Source: Bradyrhizobium sp. CB1717 (GTDB lineage: Bacteria > Pseudomonadota > Alphaproteobacteria > Rhizobiales > Xanthobacteraceae). Taken from it: a DNA stretch of 64,000 nt. The position numbers and the translations under genes are program-made. Shown piece by piece: positions 16,473 to 25,631 of this stretch. The stretch is from positions 8,976,501-9,040,500 of the forward strand of contig NZ_CP121666.1 in assembly GCF_029714325.1 (NCBI RefSeq). Direction: 5' to 3'. Each line of letters begins with the position of its first letter. The stretch's first letter is position 1. The notes beneath the pieces are model-generated. The model was not told where the DNA came from and did not search any database. It saw only the letters and a program-made list of their open reading frames with translations.

Positions 16473-16688
16473 TCACGCCGATTTGCGCCACGCGGCCTCG
16501 TTCTTCTTCTCGTAGTCGTCGAATGCCTTGACGAGCCCGGACAGGACTTCGGCCGAGGTCTCGAACATCGCTGCGAGTTGCGGCTCGTCGACCTTGCGAA
16601 TGTCTTCGCGCAGATGCGTCACCGTCTCCTGGAGACGCTGCTTCATCTTCTGGGTGTGATGCCGGGGATCTTTCTCGGAGGACGCCAT
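16473..16688 (-). CDS. Small hypothetical protein, charged, probably helical
   Basis: A 71-residue, highly charged protein starting MASSEKDPRHHTQKMKQRLQ and ending near YEKKNEAAWRKSA. It looks mostly alpha-helical, without signal peptide or membrane segment. A GAGGAG lies eight bases before the ATG at 16688, which supports translation. It lies between atzF and the GntR gene, convergent with atzF. No function is recognised. Confidence 0.6.
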   Translation of the reverse strand: MASSEKDPRHHTQKMKQRLQETVTHLREDIRKVDEPQLAAMFETSAEVLSGLVKAFDDYEKKNEAAWRKSA

Positions 16689-16776
16689 GATGTTTCTCCT
16701 CATCGGATCGATGGGAGGAAACGATCGCTCGCGCGACAGGTTCCTACGGGATTCTCGTGTTCCGGGCGCAGGTGCC

Positions 16777-16867
16777 GTAGGGTGGGCAAAGCGAAGCGTG
16801 CCCACCATTTCCAACATCATTGCGGATGGATGGTGGGCACGGCGCTTTGCGCCTTTGCCCACCCTAC
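16777..16867. repeat. Palindromic intergenic repeat, family C (GTAGGGTGGGCAAAG type)
   Basis: Left end GTAGGGTGGGCAAAGCGAAG with CGTGCCCACC, right end GGTGGGCACGGCGC and TTTGCCCACCCTAC: an inverted pair around a variable centre. Further copies are at 34219-34304 and 44494-44581. Confidence 0.85.
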
Positions 16868-16885
16868 GGCACCGAGTGCGCGGCC

Positions 16886-17608
16886 CTACACCGACACCGC
16901 GTAGATCTCGTACTCCCCGCGCACCAGTTCGATGTGCGCGCGCATCGCGGCGGCGGCGCCCTGCTTGTCGCCGCGCATGATGGCGACGACGACGCGGTCG
17001 TGCTCGGCCTGCGACTTGGCGAGGCGGCCGAGGTTGCGGAACTGGGCGCGGCGGAACGGCTGCACGCGGACGCGCGTGGCCAGCGTGATCTCGGCGATGT
17101 AGCCGTTCTGCGAGCCCGCATAGATCGTGTTGTGGAAGCGCTCGTTGACCTCGTGGAAGCGCTCGGGATTGCCGGCGTAGCTCAAGAGCCGCAGCTCTTC
17201 GTGGACGGCCTCGAGCGCATGGCGCTCGGCGGGGGACATGCGCTCGGCGGCAAGGCCGGCGCACAGCGCCTCGAGCTCGGCCATCGCCTCGAACATGCTC
17301 TTCAGCCGCTCGATCGAGGGCTGCGCCACCACCGCGCCGCGATGCGGCCGTGCCTCGACGAGGCCGCTCGCCACCAGTTGCCGCAGCGCCTCACGCACCG
17401 GCGTGCGCGACACGCTGAAGCGCCGCGCGATGTCGGTCTCGTCCAGCGGCGAGCCCGGCGCCAGGGTTCCGCGCACGATCTCGTCGGCAAGCTGAAGACG
17501 CAGCTCCTCGGCGCGCGTGACCTTCTGCATCGACGGCAGTGCCCGGTCGACGCGGGGCACCACCGGCTCGGCCGGCAGTGTCCCGGGCGGAAGATCGTCA
17601 AGCGTCAT
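16886..17608 (-). CDS. GntR-family (FCD/FadR subfamily) regulator of the ureide cluster
   Basis: Repressor-type regulator of 240 residues. The N-terminal winged helix contains RRFSVSRTPVREALRQLVAS and the wing ARPHRGAVVAQPS; the C-terminal FCD ligand domain has the HNTIYAGSQNGYIAE and RAQSEHD-like metal-binding region (AEHDRVV). The ATG at 17608 lies five bases past the stop of the hpxZ-like gene (17613), so it is the last gene of the dpp-atz transcript. It probably controls the cluster in response to a pathway intermediate; candidate operators are at 14585-14598 and 25741-25754. Confidence 0.87.
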   Translation of the reverse strand: MTLDDLPPGTLPAEPVVPRVDRALPSMQKVTRAEELRLQLADEIVRGTLAPGSPLDETDIARRFSVSRTPVREALRQLVASGLVEARPHRGAVVAQPSIERLKSMFEAMAELEALCAGLAAERMSPAERHALEAVHEELRLLSYAGNPERFHEVNERFHNTIYAGSQNGYIAEITLATRVRVQPFRRAQFRNLGRLAKSQAEHDRVVVAIMRGDKQGAAAAMRAHIELVRGEYEIYAVSV

Positions 17609-17612
17609 TCGA

Positions 17613-18005
17613 TCAGGTCTCTTTCGGCTCGTCGATGATGCTGACATGGGCAGCGACGACACGCCAGCCCTCCGGGAAACGAATCCACGTCTGCATCTGC
17701 CGGCCGACCTTGCCGGGCGCCGTGTCGCGATAGAACAAGGTGGAGGCAACGGCCGCGTCGCGGCCATAGCTGGTGATGACGGTTTTCGCGGTCCGGCGGT
17801 TCAGTCCGACCGGCGAACGGCCGGCGCGGAAGCCGGAGATCGCCTCGTAGCCATAGAGGTTCTCGCCGATGCCGTAGCGCAGCGTGCGAGGGTCGTTGCG
17901 GAACAGTTCGCCCAGCACGGCGACGTCGTTGCTGACGAGGGCCTGCTCATAGCGCTCGAACGCGGCTTTGACTTCCGCGATCACCTCGGGGAGATCGATC
18001 TCCAT
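17613..18005 (-). CDS. HpxZ/AtzH-like protein (DUF3225, NTF2-like fold)
   Basis: A 130-residue protein of the AtzH/HpxZ family, with the NTF2-like landmarks [35 protein letters not shown] and a C-terminal WRVVAAHVS. In Klebsiella hpxZ accompanies hpxX and hpxY in the oxalurate branch of purine use, and in Pseudomonas ADP atzH accompanies atzG and atzE. Its biochemical job is poorly defined. The ATG at 18005 is one base after the atzE stop, so it is strongly coupled. Confidence 0.8.
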   Translation of the reverse strand: MEIDLPEVIAEVKAAFERYEQALVSNDVAVLGELFRNDPRTLRYGIGENLYGYEAISGFRAGRSPVGLNRRTAKTVITSYGRDAAVASTLFYRDTAPGKVGRQMQTWIRFPEGWRVVAAHVSIIDEPKET

Positions 18006-18006
18006 T

Positions 18007-19401
18007 TCAGAATCCTCTCGGCGCGGGCGCGGATACGACGCCCATCTGTTCCAGGGCGTATGCGACACGCAGCGCAATGTCCTCGCGCCAGGGCGCGGCG
18101 ATGATCTGCACACCGATCGGCAGCGGCTCGAGCGGCACCGGGACGGCGACCACGGGCAGGCCGATGAAGGAGATCGGCTGGGTGTGAATGCCGATATTGG
18201 CGCGCACCGGCAACTCGACGCCGTCGAGATTGAAATTGACCTGGCCGAGTTTTGGCGCGGTGCAGGGCGTTGCGGGTGCGAGCAGAACATCGACCGATCT
18301 GAATATCTCGGCGAGTTGGGCGCGATACCAGCGGCGGAATTTTTGCGCGCGATCAACCATCGGCGCCGGCACCATCGCTCCCGCGATCAACCGGTCGCGC
18401 ACGGCCGGATCGAAATCGTTCGGGCGCTTGCGCAGGCGGTCGAGATGCAGCGAGGCGCCTTCGGTGGTGGTGATGACATAGGCCGCCGCGCGGGCGCGCG
18501 AGGCTTCAGGAACATCGACGATTTGCGTTGCGCCAAGCGCCTTGGCGACGCGGCTGACGGCTTCGACGGCCTCCGGAAACACGTTCTTCTGGAAGTGACC
18601 GCCGGCGATCGCGATGCGCAAATCCGAGATCGGGTTGGCGAGCAGCGGCAGCGTTGGCTCCAGCCCGCGCGTGGTGCAGGCGCCGTCATCCGCATCGGGC
18701 CCCTGCATCACGTCATAGGCGAGCGCGAGATCGGTGACGGAGCGCGCGAACGGGCCGAGATGATCGAGGCTCGCCACGAACGGAAACGAGCGCGCCCGCG
18801 ACAGCCGGCCATAGGTCGGCTTCAGGCCAAAGATGCCGCAGAAGGAGGACGGCACGCGGATCGAGCCGTTGGTGTCGGAGCCGAGCGCAATCGGCACCAG
18901 CGCGCCGCCGACGGCGCTGCCCGAGCCGCCGGAGGAGCCGCCGCTCATCCGCGTGGTGTCATGCGGATTGCGCGAGGAGCCGTCATGGATGTTCTCGCCG
19001 GTGAAGTCGTAGGCGTATTCGCCCATGTTGAGCGCGCCGACGAGGACGGCGCCGGCGGCTTCCATGCGTTCAATCAAAGTCGCATCGCGCTTGGCCGGCG
19101 CGAGGTCACGGTTGATCTTCGAGCCTGCGCGCGTCGAGAGGCCAGCGACGTCAAAGAGGTTCTTCACCGCGAAGGGCACGCCGGCGAGGGGCCCAACCTT
19201 CTTGCCCGCGGCGATGTCCGCGTCGATCGCGCGCGCTTTGGCACGGGCGCGCTCGGCGGTGACGTCGGTGAAGGCATTGAGGATGGTATCGTGCTGCTTG
19301 ATGCGCGCGAGCGCGGCTTCGGTGGCGGCGAGCGCGGACAATTGGCCGCCGGCCACCGCTTTCGCGATGTCGGCCGCATTCATCTCTGGCTTGGCGGTCA
19401 T
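18007..19401 (-). CDS. atzE: AtzE-type amidase (1-carboxybiuret hydrolase catalytic subunit; HpxY-like)
   Basis: Amidase-signature hydrolase of 464 residues. The triad is K80 (PFAVKN), S156 ([10 protein letters not shown]) and S180 ([11 protein letters not shown]). AtzE converts 1-carboxybiuret to 1,3-dicarboxyurea in the cyanuric-acid pathway and needs the small subunit AtzG; HpxY is the equivalent in the hpx cluster. The ATG at 19401 follows the atzG stop by seven bases, and the pairing with an AtzG-like partner and AtzF supports this subfamily over a GatA-type amidase. Confidence 0.85.
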   Translation of the reverse strand: MTAKPEMNAADIAKAVAGGQLSALAATEAALARIKQHDTILNAFTDVTAERARAKARAIDADIAAGKKVGPLAGVPFAVKNLFDVAGLSTRAGSKINRDLAPAKRDATLIERMEAAGAVLVGALNMGEYAYDFTGENIHDGSSRNPHDTTRMSGGSSGGSGSAVGGALVPIALGSDTNGSIRVPSSFCGIFGLKPTYGRLSRARSFPFVASLDHLGPFARSVTDLALAYDVMQGPDADDGACTTRGLEPTLPLLANPISDLRIAIAGGHFQKNVFPEAVEAVSRVAKALGATQIVDVPEASRARAAAYVITTTEGASLHLDRLRKRPNDFDPAVRDRLIAGAMVPAPMVDRAQKFRRWYRAQLAEIFRSVDVLLAPATPCTAPKLGQVNFNLDGVELPVRANIGIHTQPISFIGLPVVAVPVPLEPLPIGVQIIAAPWREDIALRVAYALEQMGVVSAPAPRGF

Positions 19402-19408
19402 GGCGGCG

Positions 19409-19588
19409 TCAGGCGGTGAAGATCGGCGCCGGCTCGGTCTCGTCCGGCAGCGCGAATTCATCGACGAGGCGGGCGAGCCGCAGCGACACTTCGAGATTGG
19501 CGCGGACCGCCGGCCTGAAGGCCTCCTCGACCGGCAGCGCCAGCGCTTTCGATACGGCGTCGATATAGTCGTCCAGCGGCTCGGCCAT
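19409..19588 (-). CDS. atzG: AtzG-like small subunit (DUF4089, HpxX-like)
   Basis: A 59-residue protein (MAEPLDDYIDAVSKALALPV to TEPAPIFTA) with the shape of AtzG/HpxX, which resembles GatC and is required for AtzE stability and activity. The start ATG at 19588 has GGGAGC just upstream; a TTG five codons earlier is also possible. It lies between the fused transporter ATPase (stop 19615) and atzE. Confidence 0.82.
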   Translation of the reverse strand: MAEPLDDYIDAVSKALALPVEEAFRPAVRANLEVSLRLARLVDEFALPDETEPAPIFTA

Positions 19589-19614
19589 CACGCTCCCAAA
19601 CAATCAATGCACTT

Positions 19615-21351
19615 TCAGTGTACCGCCAACGGCGGATGCGGGATCGCCGTCAGCAGCTCCTTGGTGTAGTCGTCCTGGGGATCGCTGAGGACCTGCTCGG
19701 AAGAGCCTTCCTCGACGATCCGCCCCGTCCGCATCACAATGACACGATCGCACAACAAGCGCACCACATTCAAATCATGCGAGACGAACAGATAGCTCAT
19801 ACCTAGTGAGGCCTTGAGGTCCTGCAGCAGGTTGAGAACCACGGCCTGGACCGAGACGTCCAGCGCCGCCGTCGGCTCGTCCAGGATGACGAGCTTTGGA
19901 TGCAGGGCAATGGCGCGGGCGATGCCGACGCGGGCCTTCTGGCCGCCGGAGAGCTGGTGCGGGAAGCGGTCGAGCAGATTGTGCGGCAGGCCGACCATTG
20001 TCGCCAGTTCCTCGCAGCGGGCGCGCAGCGCGTCGCGTCCCCTGATGTCGCCTAGCTGCATGATCGGGTCGGCGATGGCGCGCGCGGCGGTGAAGCGCGG
20101 GTTGAGGCTGTCGGTCGGATCCTGGAACACCATCTGGATGCGGCTACGCTGCGGCAGCCGGGCAAAAGCTGATGGCAAGATGCCGCTGATGTCCTCGCCG
20201 TCGAACTGGATCAGGCCGGAGGTCTGGTCCAAGAGCCGCATCACCATCATCGACGTGGTCGATTTGCCGCAGCCGGATTCGCCGACCAAGCCGACGCTCT
20301 CGCCATGACCGATCGAGAAGCTGATGCCGTCGACGGCACGGAACACGTCCGGCTCGACCGGCGGCTTGCGGCTGAACAATTTTCCGAGCACGGCGGTGGC
20401 GCCCTGGCGGGGGTATTCCTTGACGAGCTTGTCGATGAGGAGAAGGGGCTGGTCGCTCTTCCCTTCGCTTTGAGAAGCTTGCTGGTCAGGCTCGGCGGCA
20501 ACGGAGGCAGGTGAGGTTGCGCCCTCCTCCTCCGGCAGCAAATCTCTCAGCGACACGCCGAGCCGCGGCGTCGCGCGCATCAGCTTCTTGGTGTAGGGGT
20601 GCTGCGGGTTCGCGAAGATGTCGGCGGCCTTGGCGGTCTCGACCACGCGGCCCTTCTCCATCACCACGACGCGGTCGCAATAGGCGGCGGCGAGGCCGAG
20701 ATCGTGCGTGATCAGGATGGTCGACATCGCACGGCGTTTTGTGAGTTCGACGATCAGGTCCATCACCGCCTTCTGCGTGGTGACGTCCAATCCCGTCGTT
20801 GGCTCGTCCGCGATCAGCAGCTGTGGATTGCAGGCGAGCGCGAGCGCGATGACGACGCGCTGGCACATGCCGCCCGAGAGCTCGAACGGATAGGCGTGGT
20901 AGCGCTCGCGCGGGCGGGCGATCTTGACCTGCTCCAGCGCCTCGATCGCTTTCTCGCCGCCATCTGTGACCCGGGCCTGCTGCACATGGGTGCGCAAGAC
21001 GTCCTCGATCTGGTCGCCGACCTTCCGGATCGGGTTCAGCGCCGCGCGCGGGTTCTGGAAAATCATCGAGACTTCGCGGCCGCGCAAATCGCGCATCTGG
21101 TCTTCGGTCGCCGCCTTGACGTCGATGCCGGAGAACATCACCGAGCCCTCGGCGATCCGCCCCGCCCGGTCGAGGATGCGCATCACCGCGTAGGAGGTCA
21201 CCGACTTGCCGGAGCCGGATTCGCCGACGATGGCCAGCGTCTCGCCCTTGGCGACGGAGATGTTGACGTGCTGCACCGCCTTCACGATGCCGCGGCGGGT
21301 GGTGAATTCGACCGTGAGATCCTGGACGTCGAGCAGGGGCTGGGCGGTCAT
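19615..21351 (-). CDS. Dipeptide-type ABC transporter, fused double ATPase (DppD-DppF)
   Basis: Single chain of 578 residues with two complete peptide/opine/nickel-type ATPase domains. Walker A motifs are GESGSGKS at 43-50 and GESGCGKS at 357-364; signatures are ELSGGMCQRV (about 157-166) and QLSGGQKARVGIA. Each half ends with a NPQHPYTKKL/DPQDDYTKEL segment typical of oligopeptide ATPases. A 60-residue linker (about 270-325) joins them. It energises DppB and DppC encoded upstream and is followed by atzG, so uptake and hydrolysis are co-transcribed. Confidence 0.9.
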   Translation of the reverse strand: MTAQPLLDVQDLTVEFTTRRGIVKAVQHVNISVAKGETLAIVGESGSGKSVTSYAVMRILDRAGRIAEGSVMFSGIDVKAATEDQMRDLRGREVSMIFQNPRAALNPIRKVGDQIEDVLRTHVQQARVTDGGEKAIEALEQVKIARPRERYHAYPFELSGGMCQRVVIALALACNPQLLIADEPTTGLDVTTQKAVMDLIVELTKRRAMSTILITHDLGLAAAYCDRVVVMEKGRVVETAKAADIFANPQHPYTKKLMRATPRLGVSLRDLLPEEEGATSPASVAAEPDQQASQSEGKSDQPLLLIDKLVKEYPRQGATAVLGKLFSRKPPVEPDVFRAVDGISFSIGHGESVGLVGESGCGKSTTSMMVMRLLDQTSGLIQFDGEDISGILPSAFARLPQRSRIQMVFQDPTDSLNPRFTAARAIADPIMQLGDIRGRDALRARCEELATMVGLPHNLLDRFPHQLSGGQKARVGIARAIALHPKLVILDEPTAALDVSVQAVVLNLLQDLKASLGMSYLFVSHDLNVVRLLCDRVIVMRTGRIVEEGSSEQVLSDPQDDYTKELLTAIPHPPLAVH

Positions 21352-21469
21352 CAGGGCGTCCCGTCAATCAAAAGGTCGAAAACAACCCCATGCACAGTAG
21401 AAGGGGGATTGGAATCATTGAGGAATTTTCGACGGAAATTTGAGTGTGAGGAGGGCACCGCTCCATCGC

Positions 21470-21574
21470 TCCCTCCCCCCTTGCGGGGGAGGGTTGGGGA
21501 GAGGGGTGGCCCCGGGAGAGGTCGGAGTTCGTGGCTACCCCTCTCCCTGCCCCTCCCCCGCAAGGGGGGAGGGA
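21470..21574. repeat. GC-rich palindromic repeat, family B
   Basis: CCTCCCCCCTTGCGGGGGAG at the left and its inverted counterpart CCCCTCCCCCGCAAGGGGGG at the right, around CGGGAGAGGTCGGAGTTCGT. The interior is almost the same as in the copy at 23830-23934. It sits between dppC and the fused ATPase gene, so the operon is interrupted by a hairpin-forming spacer. Confidence 0.85.
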
Positions 21575-21640
21575 ATGAGAGAGCGGCGCCCTCCTCACAT
21601 GTAAGCCCAGCGTAGCTCGCGACGCACTCGAATGCAGTCA

Positions 21641-22540
21641 TCACGTCCTCCGCTGGGGGTCGACGATGTCGCGCAGGCCGTCGCCGAGGAGGTTGAAGCA
21701 GAACACGGCGATCATCAGCGCAAGGCCGGGGAACAGCGCGATCCACCATTCGCCTGAGACCATGAAGCCCGCGCCTTCGGCGACCATGATGCCCCATTCC
21801 GCGGTCGGCGGGCGGACGCCGAGGCCGATGAAGGAGAGGCCCGCGGCATTGAGGATGGCGTAGCCCATGGTCAGCGACATCTGCACGATCATGATCGGCA
21901 TGATGTTGGGCAGGATGTGCACCAGCAGGATACGGAATTCGCCGTTGCCTGACAGCCGCGCGGCCTGCACGAAGCCGGCATTGCGGCGGACATTGGCCTC
22001 TGCGCGCGCGACGCGCGCGTAAAGCGGGAAATTCACGATGGCGGTGGCGAGGATAATGTTCTGCACGGTGTTGCCAAGCGCGGCGACGATGCCCATGGCC
22101 AGCACGAACAGCGGGAACGCCATGATGGTGTCGGCGATGCGGCCGACGATGCGGTCGGTCCAGCCGCCGAAATAGCCGGCCGCGATGCCGGCAAGGCCGC
22201 CCATCAGGAACACGAGCACGACCGAAGCGATCGCGATGAACGTATCGAGCCGCGTCGCCACGACGACGCGGCTGAAGATGTCGCGCCCCAATTGGTCGGT
22301 GCCGAACCAGTGCGCCGCGGACGGCGGTTTCAGTGCAGCGGCCGTGTCGGAGGCCAGCGGATCATAGGGAACCACATAGGGGCCGAAGATCGCGGCGATC
22401 AGGATCACGATCAGCAATGCGAAGGCGAAGCCCGTGACCTTGTTCTCGCTGAGCACATAACGGGTCTGCTCAAGGACTGCGACGAGTCCCGAGGTCCGCG
22501 CGGGACCGACCGGTTCAACAGCAGGCGCAACGGAGCTCAT
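21641..22540 (-). CDS. dppC: Dipeptide-type ABC transporter permease DppC
   Basis: Inner-membrane permease of 299 residues. It begins with the DppC/OppC N-terminal transmembrane segment (KVTGFAFALLIVILIAAIFG), has HWFGTDQLGRDIFSRVVVAT before the pore domain, and the EAA loop FVQAARLSGNGEFRILLVHILPN typical of the family. It partners DppB, which ends ten bases upstream (22550). Confidence 0.9.
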   Translation of the reverse strand: MSSVAPAVEPVGPARTSGLVAVLEQTRYVLSENKVTGFAFALLIVILIAAIFGPYVVPYDPLASDTAAALKPPSAAHWFGTDQLGRDIFSRVVVATRLDTFIAIASVVLVFLMGGLAGIAAGYFGGWTDRIVGRIADTIMAFPLFVLAMGIVAALGNTVQNIILATAIVNFPLYARVARAEANVRRNAGFVQAARLSGNGEFRILLVHILPNIMPIMIVQMSLTMGYAILNAAGLSFIGLGVRPPTAEWGIMVAEGAGFMVSGEWWIALFPGLALMIAVFCFNLLGDGLRDIVDPQRRT

Positions 22541-22549
22541 TTCATCCCC

Positions 22550-23563
22550 CTAGCCTTCCAACCTGACGCGCGGATCGATCACGCCGTACAAAATATCGAT
22601 CACGAGATTGAGCAGCACGTACATGACCGCCATGGTCAGCACGAAACCCTGCACCGGCGCGAAGTCCGAGGAGATCAGCGCTTCCACCGCGTAGGAGCCG
22701 ATGCCGGGCCAGGCGAATACTTTCTCGACCAGCACGTTGGCGCCGAGCAGGAACGAGAACACCATGCTGAGCGTGGTGATGACGGGGAGCATCGCGTTGC
22801 GGAAGGCGTAGGTGACGATGACGGTCGCCGGCGACAGGCCGCTGGCGCGCGCGGTGCGGACGAATTCGGATGCGAGCACCGCCAGCATCGAGGCGCGCGT
22901 CATGCGCGCGATCGGCGCCAGGGAGAAGATCGCCAGCGTCGTCGCCGGCAGGATGAGCTGGCTCAGCGCCGAGCGGAACGCCTCGAGGTCGCGCGCGATC
23001 AAGGTGTCGATCAGATAGAAGCCGGTCACGGTCGGCGGCGCGCTGTAGAACACGTCGAGCCGGCCGAGCGGCGCGGGCGACCAGCCGAGCCGGAAATAAA
23101 AGACATAGACCAGCACGAGGCCGGTGAAGAACACCGGCAGCGAGACGCCGGCTGTCGTCGTGACACGACAGAGATGATCGATCCATGATCCCGGTCGTGT
23201 CGCCGCCAGCACACCGAGCGGAATGGCGATGACGATCGAGACGATGAGGCCGAGCAGTGTCAGTTCGGCGGAGGCCGGCAGGCGGTTGCGGATCTCGGCT
23301 GCCACCGGCTGGCCCGTGGTCAGCGAGTTGCCGAAATCGCCATGGGCGAGGTCGTTGGTGTAGCGGAAGAACTGCTCGATCAGCGGCCGGTCGAGACCGA
23401 GTTTTTTCCGGATCTGCTCGACGGCTTCCTTCGTCGCCGCAGGGCCGGCGAAGTACGCGGCGGGATCACCAGGCAGCGCGCGCGTCAGCAGGAAGGTGAC
23501 GATGACGACGCCGATCAGCGAGGGAATCGCGAACATCAGGCGCTTGCCGATCATGGTCAGCAT
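22550..23563 (-). CDS. dppB: Dipeptide-type ABC transporter permease DppB
   Basis: Inner-membrane permease of 337 residues. It starts MLTMIGKRLMFAIPSLIGVV, as DppB/OppB proteins do, has the conserved early segment RALPGDPAAYFAGP, and ends with the family's short tail IDPRVRLEG. The EAA-like loop is FVRTARASGLSPATVIVTYAF. The stop is ten bases before dppC. A 400-base gap with two repeats separates it from dppA. Confidence 0.9.
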   Translation of the reverse strand: MLTMIGKRLMFAIPSLIGVVIVTFLLTRALPGDPAAYFAGPAATKEAVEQIRKKLGLDRPLIEQFFRYTNDLAHGDFGNSLTTGQPVAAEIRNRLPASAELTLLGLIVSIVIAIPLGVLAATRPGSWIDHLCRVTTTAGVSLPVFFTGLVLVYVFYFRLGWSPAPLGRLDVFYSAPPTVTGFYLIDTLIARDLEAFRSALSQLILPATTLAIFSLAPIARMTRASMLAVLASEFVRTARASGLSPATVIVTYAFRNAMLPVITTLSMVFSFLLGANVLVEKVFAWPGIGSYAVEALISSDFAPVQGFVLTMAVMYVLLNLVIDILYGVIDPRVRLEG

Positions 23564-23613
23564 GGGGTGCTCCCCATCGTGGACAAAACCCTCTCGGCGC
23601 GCGCAGCCATGTT

Positions 23614-23719
23614 CCCTCCCCCCTTGCGGGGGAGGGCTAGGGAGAGGGGTGGCCGCAAGCGGGATCGGAGTTCTTGGCTACCCCTCTCCCCAACCCTCCC
23701 CCGCAAGGGGGGAGGGAGC
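23614..23719. repeat. GC-rich palindromic repeat, family B
   Basis: CCCTCCCCCCTTGCGGGGGA, then CTAGGGAGAGGGGTGGC, a short centre with GATCGGAGTTCTTGGC, and the inverted end. First of two tandemly placed copies in the dppA-dppB gap. Confidence 0.85.
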
Positions 23720-23829
23720 GAGAGGCCGGTGGCCGCCTCACTCAAATCAACAACGTCAACAGATACCAATGCACCGAGATCTACACGGCCAATCTCTGGC
23801 AACGACGTCGCCGCGCGCTCCGCTGCGTT

Positions 23830-23934
23830 CCCTCCCCCCTTGTGGGGGAGGGCTAGGGAGAGGGGTGGCTCCGGGAGAGGTCGGAGTTCGTGGCTACCCC
23901 TCTCCCCAACCCTCCCCCACAAGGGGGGAGGGAG
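23830..23934. repeat. GC-rich palindromic repeat, family B
   Basis: Second copy in the dppA-dppB gap. The order of blocks and most bases match the copies at 23614 and 21470, including GGTCGGAGTTCGTGGCTACC. The 110 bases between the two copies show no gene. Confidence 0.85.
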
Positions 23935-23967
23935 CCTGAAGAGTGTGCTCACCTCACCCATGGCCCA

Positions 23968-25590
23968 TCACCCCTTCGCCATCGCGCGATAGTCGAGCCT
24001 GCGGTGGAACCAGTATTGGTAGCCGCTGATGTTCTTCTGCATCGCGACGTTGACGAAGGGCTGGTAGAGCGGGATGCGCGGCACGTCGGCGTAGGCGAGG
24101 TCGACAAAACCCTTCACGTCGGTGTCGTAGGTCGCGGTGTCGCCGATGGCCGCGGCGGTGCGCGCGCCGTCGATGAACTTGTCCATCTCCGCCGACTTGT
24201 AGCTCATGGTGTTGAAGACGGAATTGTTGCCGTGATAGCACCAGTAGAAGAAGTACTCGGGGTAATCGAGCCAGCCCGAGAACACGTTGGTGAAGAGCGG
24301 CATCTCCTTCTTGTTGAGCTCGGTGCGCCAATTGGCGCCAGGCACCTTGTTGATGGTGGTCTTGATGCCGAGCTGGGCGAGGCTCTCCTGCACCAGCACG
24401 CAGAGCGGCTCGTTGACGCCGGCGAAGTTGAGGTCGAACGAGATCGTGGTCTCGAAGCCGTTGGCGTAGCCGGCTTCAGTGAGCAGCGCCTTCGCCTTCT
24501 CGATGTCGGTGTTGTACTTGTGCGGCTGCGGCCAGGCGACCTCGGTGGCCTTGTCCTTAGGCGCGCCGAACATGGGATTGCCGAGGCCGAACAGCACGGC
24601 GTCCATGATCTTCTGGTACGGCAGCGCATAGGCGATGGCCTGCCGCACCTTGACGTTGTCGAACGGCGGCTTGGTGACGTTCATGCCGATATACTGGATG
24701 CCGTTGGAGAACGGCAGCGACACGACGTTGAGCTTGCCGTTCGCCTTCATCTCCTGGAAATCCTTGAACGGCAGCTCATAGGAGATGTCGGCATCGCCGC
24801 GCTCCAAGAGCGCGCGGCGGTTGCCGGCCTGCGGCACCATGCGCCAGATCACTCGCTTGATCTTGGGCAGCGGACCGCCGACCCAGTCCTCGTTGCGCTC
24901 CATGATCACTTCGGTGCCGGCCGTCCACTTCGTCACCTTGTAGGCGCCGGAGCCCGCGGTCTGCTGTTTTGTAAACTCGAGACCCCAGGGATCCTTCTCG
25001 CTGGCGTTCTTCTTCACCAGCTCGGAATTGACGATGCAGGGCACGATCACGGCAAGATCGGGAATCGTCAGGCGGTCCTTCTTGGCAAAGTCGACGCGCA
25101 CGGTGGCATCGTCGACCACGACGAACTGCTCGGGTTTCGTGAGCGAGCCCGCGCTCATCTGGAAGGTCGGGAAGCCGCCGACGCTGACGGCGCGGTCGAG
25201 CGACCATTTCACGTCCTTGGCGGTCACGGGCGCGCCGTCGTGGAATTTGGCGTTCTTCTTCAGCTTGAAGGTGACCGACATGTCGTCGATCTTGAAATCC
25301 TCGGCGAGTTCGCCCTTGAACTTGTCGCGGTCGTAATAGGGCACGCCGCCGGGTCCGCTCTTCATCTCGTGGCTGATCAGCCGGTCGTAGCAATTCCAGG
25401 ACACCTCATAGCCGGGCACGTTGGTGCCGACGCCATGGATGTCGAGATTGTTGGGGCCGCCTTCCGAGACGATCAGCAGCGTCTCCGAGCGCGCATCGGC
25501 CCTGGCGGAGGAGATCACGGACGGCATGGCCGGAAGCGCCGCGCCAGCGGCCAATCCGGAAACGGACTTGAGGAAATCGCGGCGCTTCAT
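23968..25590 (-). CDS. dppA: Dipeptide-type ABC transporter substrate-binding protein DppA-like, Tat-exported
   Basis: Periplasmic SBP_bac_5 protein of 540 residues. It starts MKRRDFLKSVSGLAAGAALP, a twin-arginine signal (RRDFLK), unusual but known for this family in rhizobia. The fold landmarks are LAEDFKIDDMSVTFKLKKNA, FHDGAPVTAKDVKWSLDRAV and IGMNVTKPPFDNVKVRQAIA. The ATG at 25590 has GGAG seven bases upstream and follows a sigma54 promoter. It leads the operon. Given the downstream atz genes the ligand is probably a small ureido or amide compound rather than a dipeptide; that is inference. Confidence 0.9.
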   Translation of the reverse strand: MKRRDFLKSVSGLAAGAALPAMPSVISSARADARSETLLIVSEGGPNNLDIHGVGTNVPGYEVSWNCYDRLISHEMKSGPGGVPYYDRDKFKGELAEDFKIDDMSVTFKLKKNAKFHDGAPVTAKDVKWSLDRAVSVGGFPTFQMSAGSLTKPEQFVVVDDATVRVDFAKKDRLTIPDLAVIVPCIVNSELVKKNASEKDPWGLEFTKQQTAGSGAYKVTKWTAGTEVIMERNEDWVGGPLPKIKRVIWRMVPQAGNRRALLERGDADISYELPFKDFQEMKANGKLNVVSLPFSNGIQYIGMNVTKPPFDNVKVRQAIAYALPYQKIMDAVLFGLGNPMFGAPKDKATEVAWPQPHKYNTDIEKAKALLTEAGYANGFETTISFDLNFAGVNEPLCVLVQESLAQLGIKTTINKVPGANWRTELNKKEMPLFTNVFSGWLDYPEYFFYWCYHGNNSVFNTMSYKSAEMDKFIDGARTAAAIGDTATYDTDVKGFVDLAYADVPRIPLYQPFVNVAMQKNISGYQYWFHRRLDYRAMAKG

Positions 25591-25631
25591 GAAATCGCTC
25601 CAACACAAAAGTTTCTGGTTGGAACTGGATT

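Noticed and set aside
21470..23934. Repeated hairpins considered as a CRISPR array
   Set aside because: Copies are few, long, palindromic and irregularly spaced with genes in between; no cas genes.
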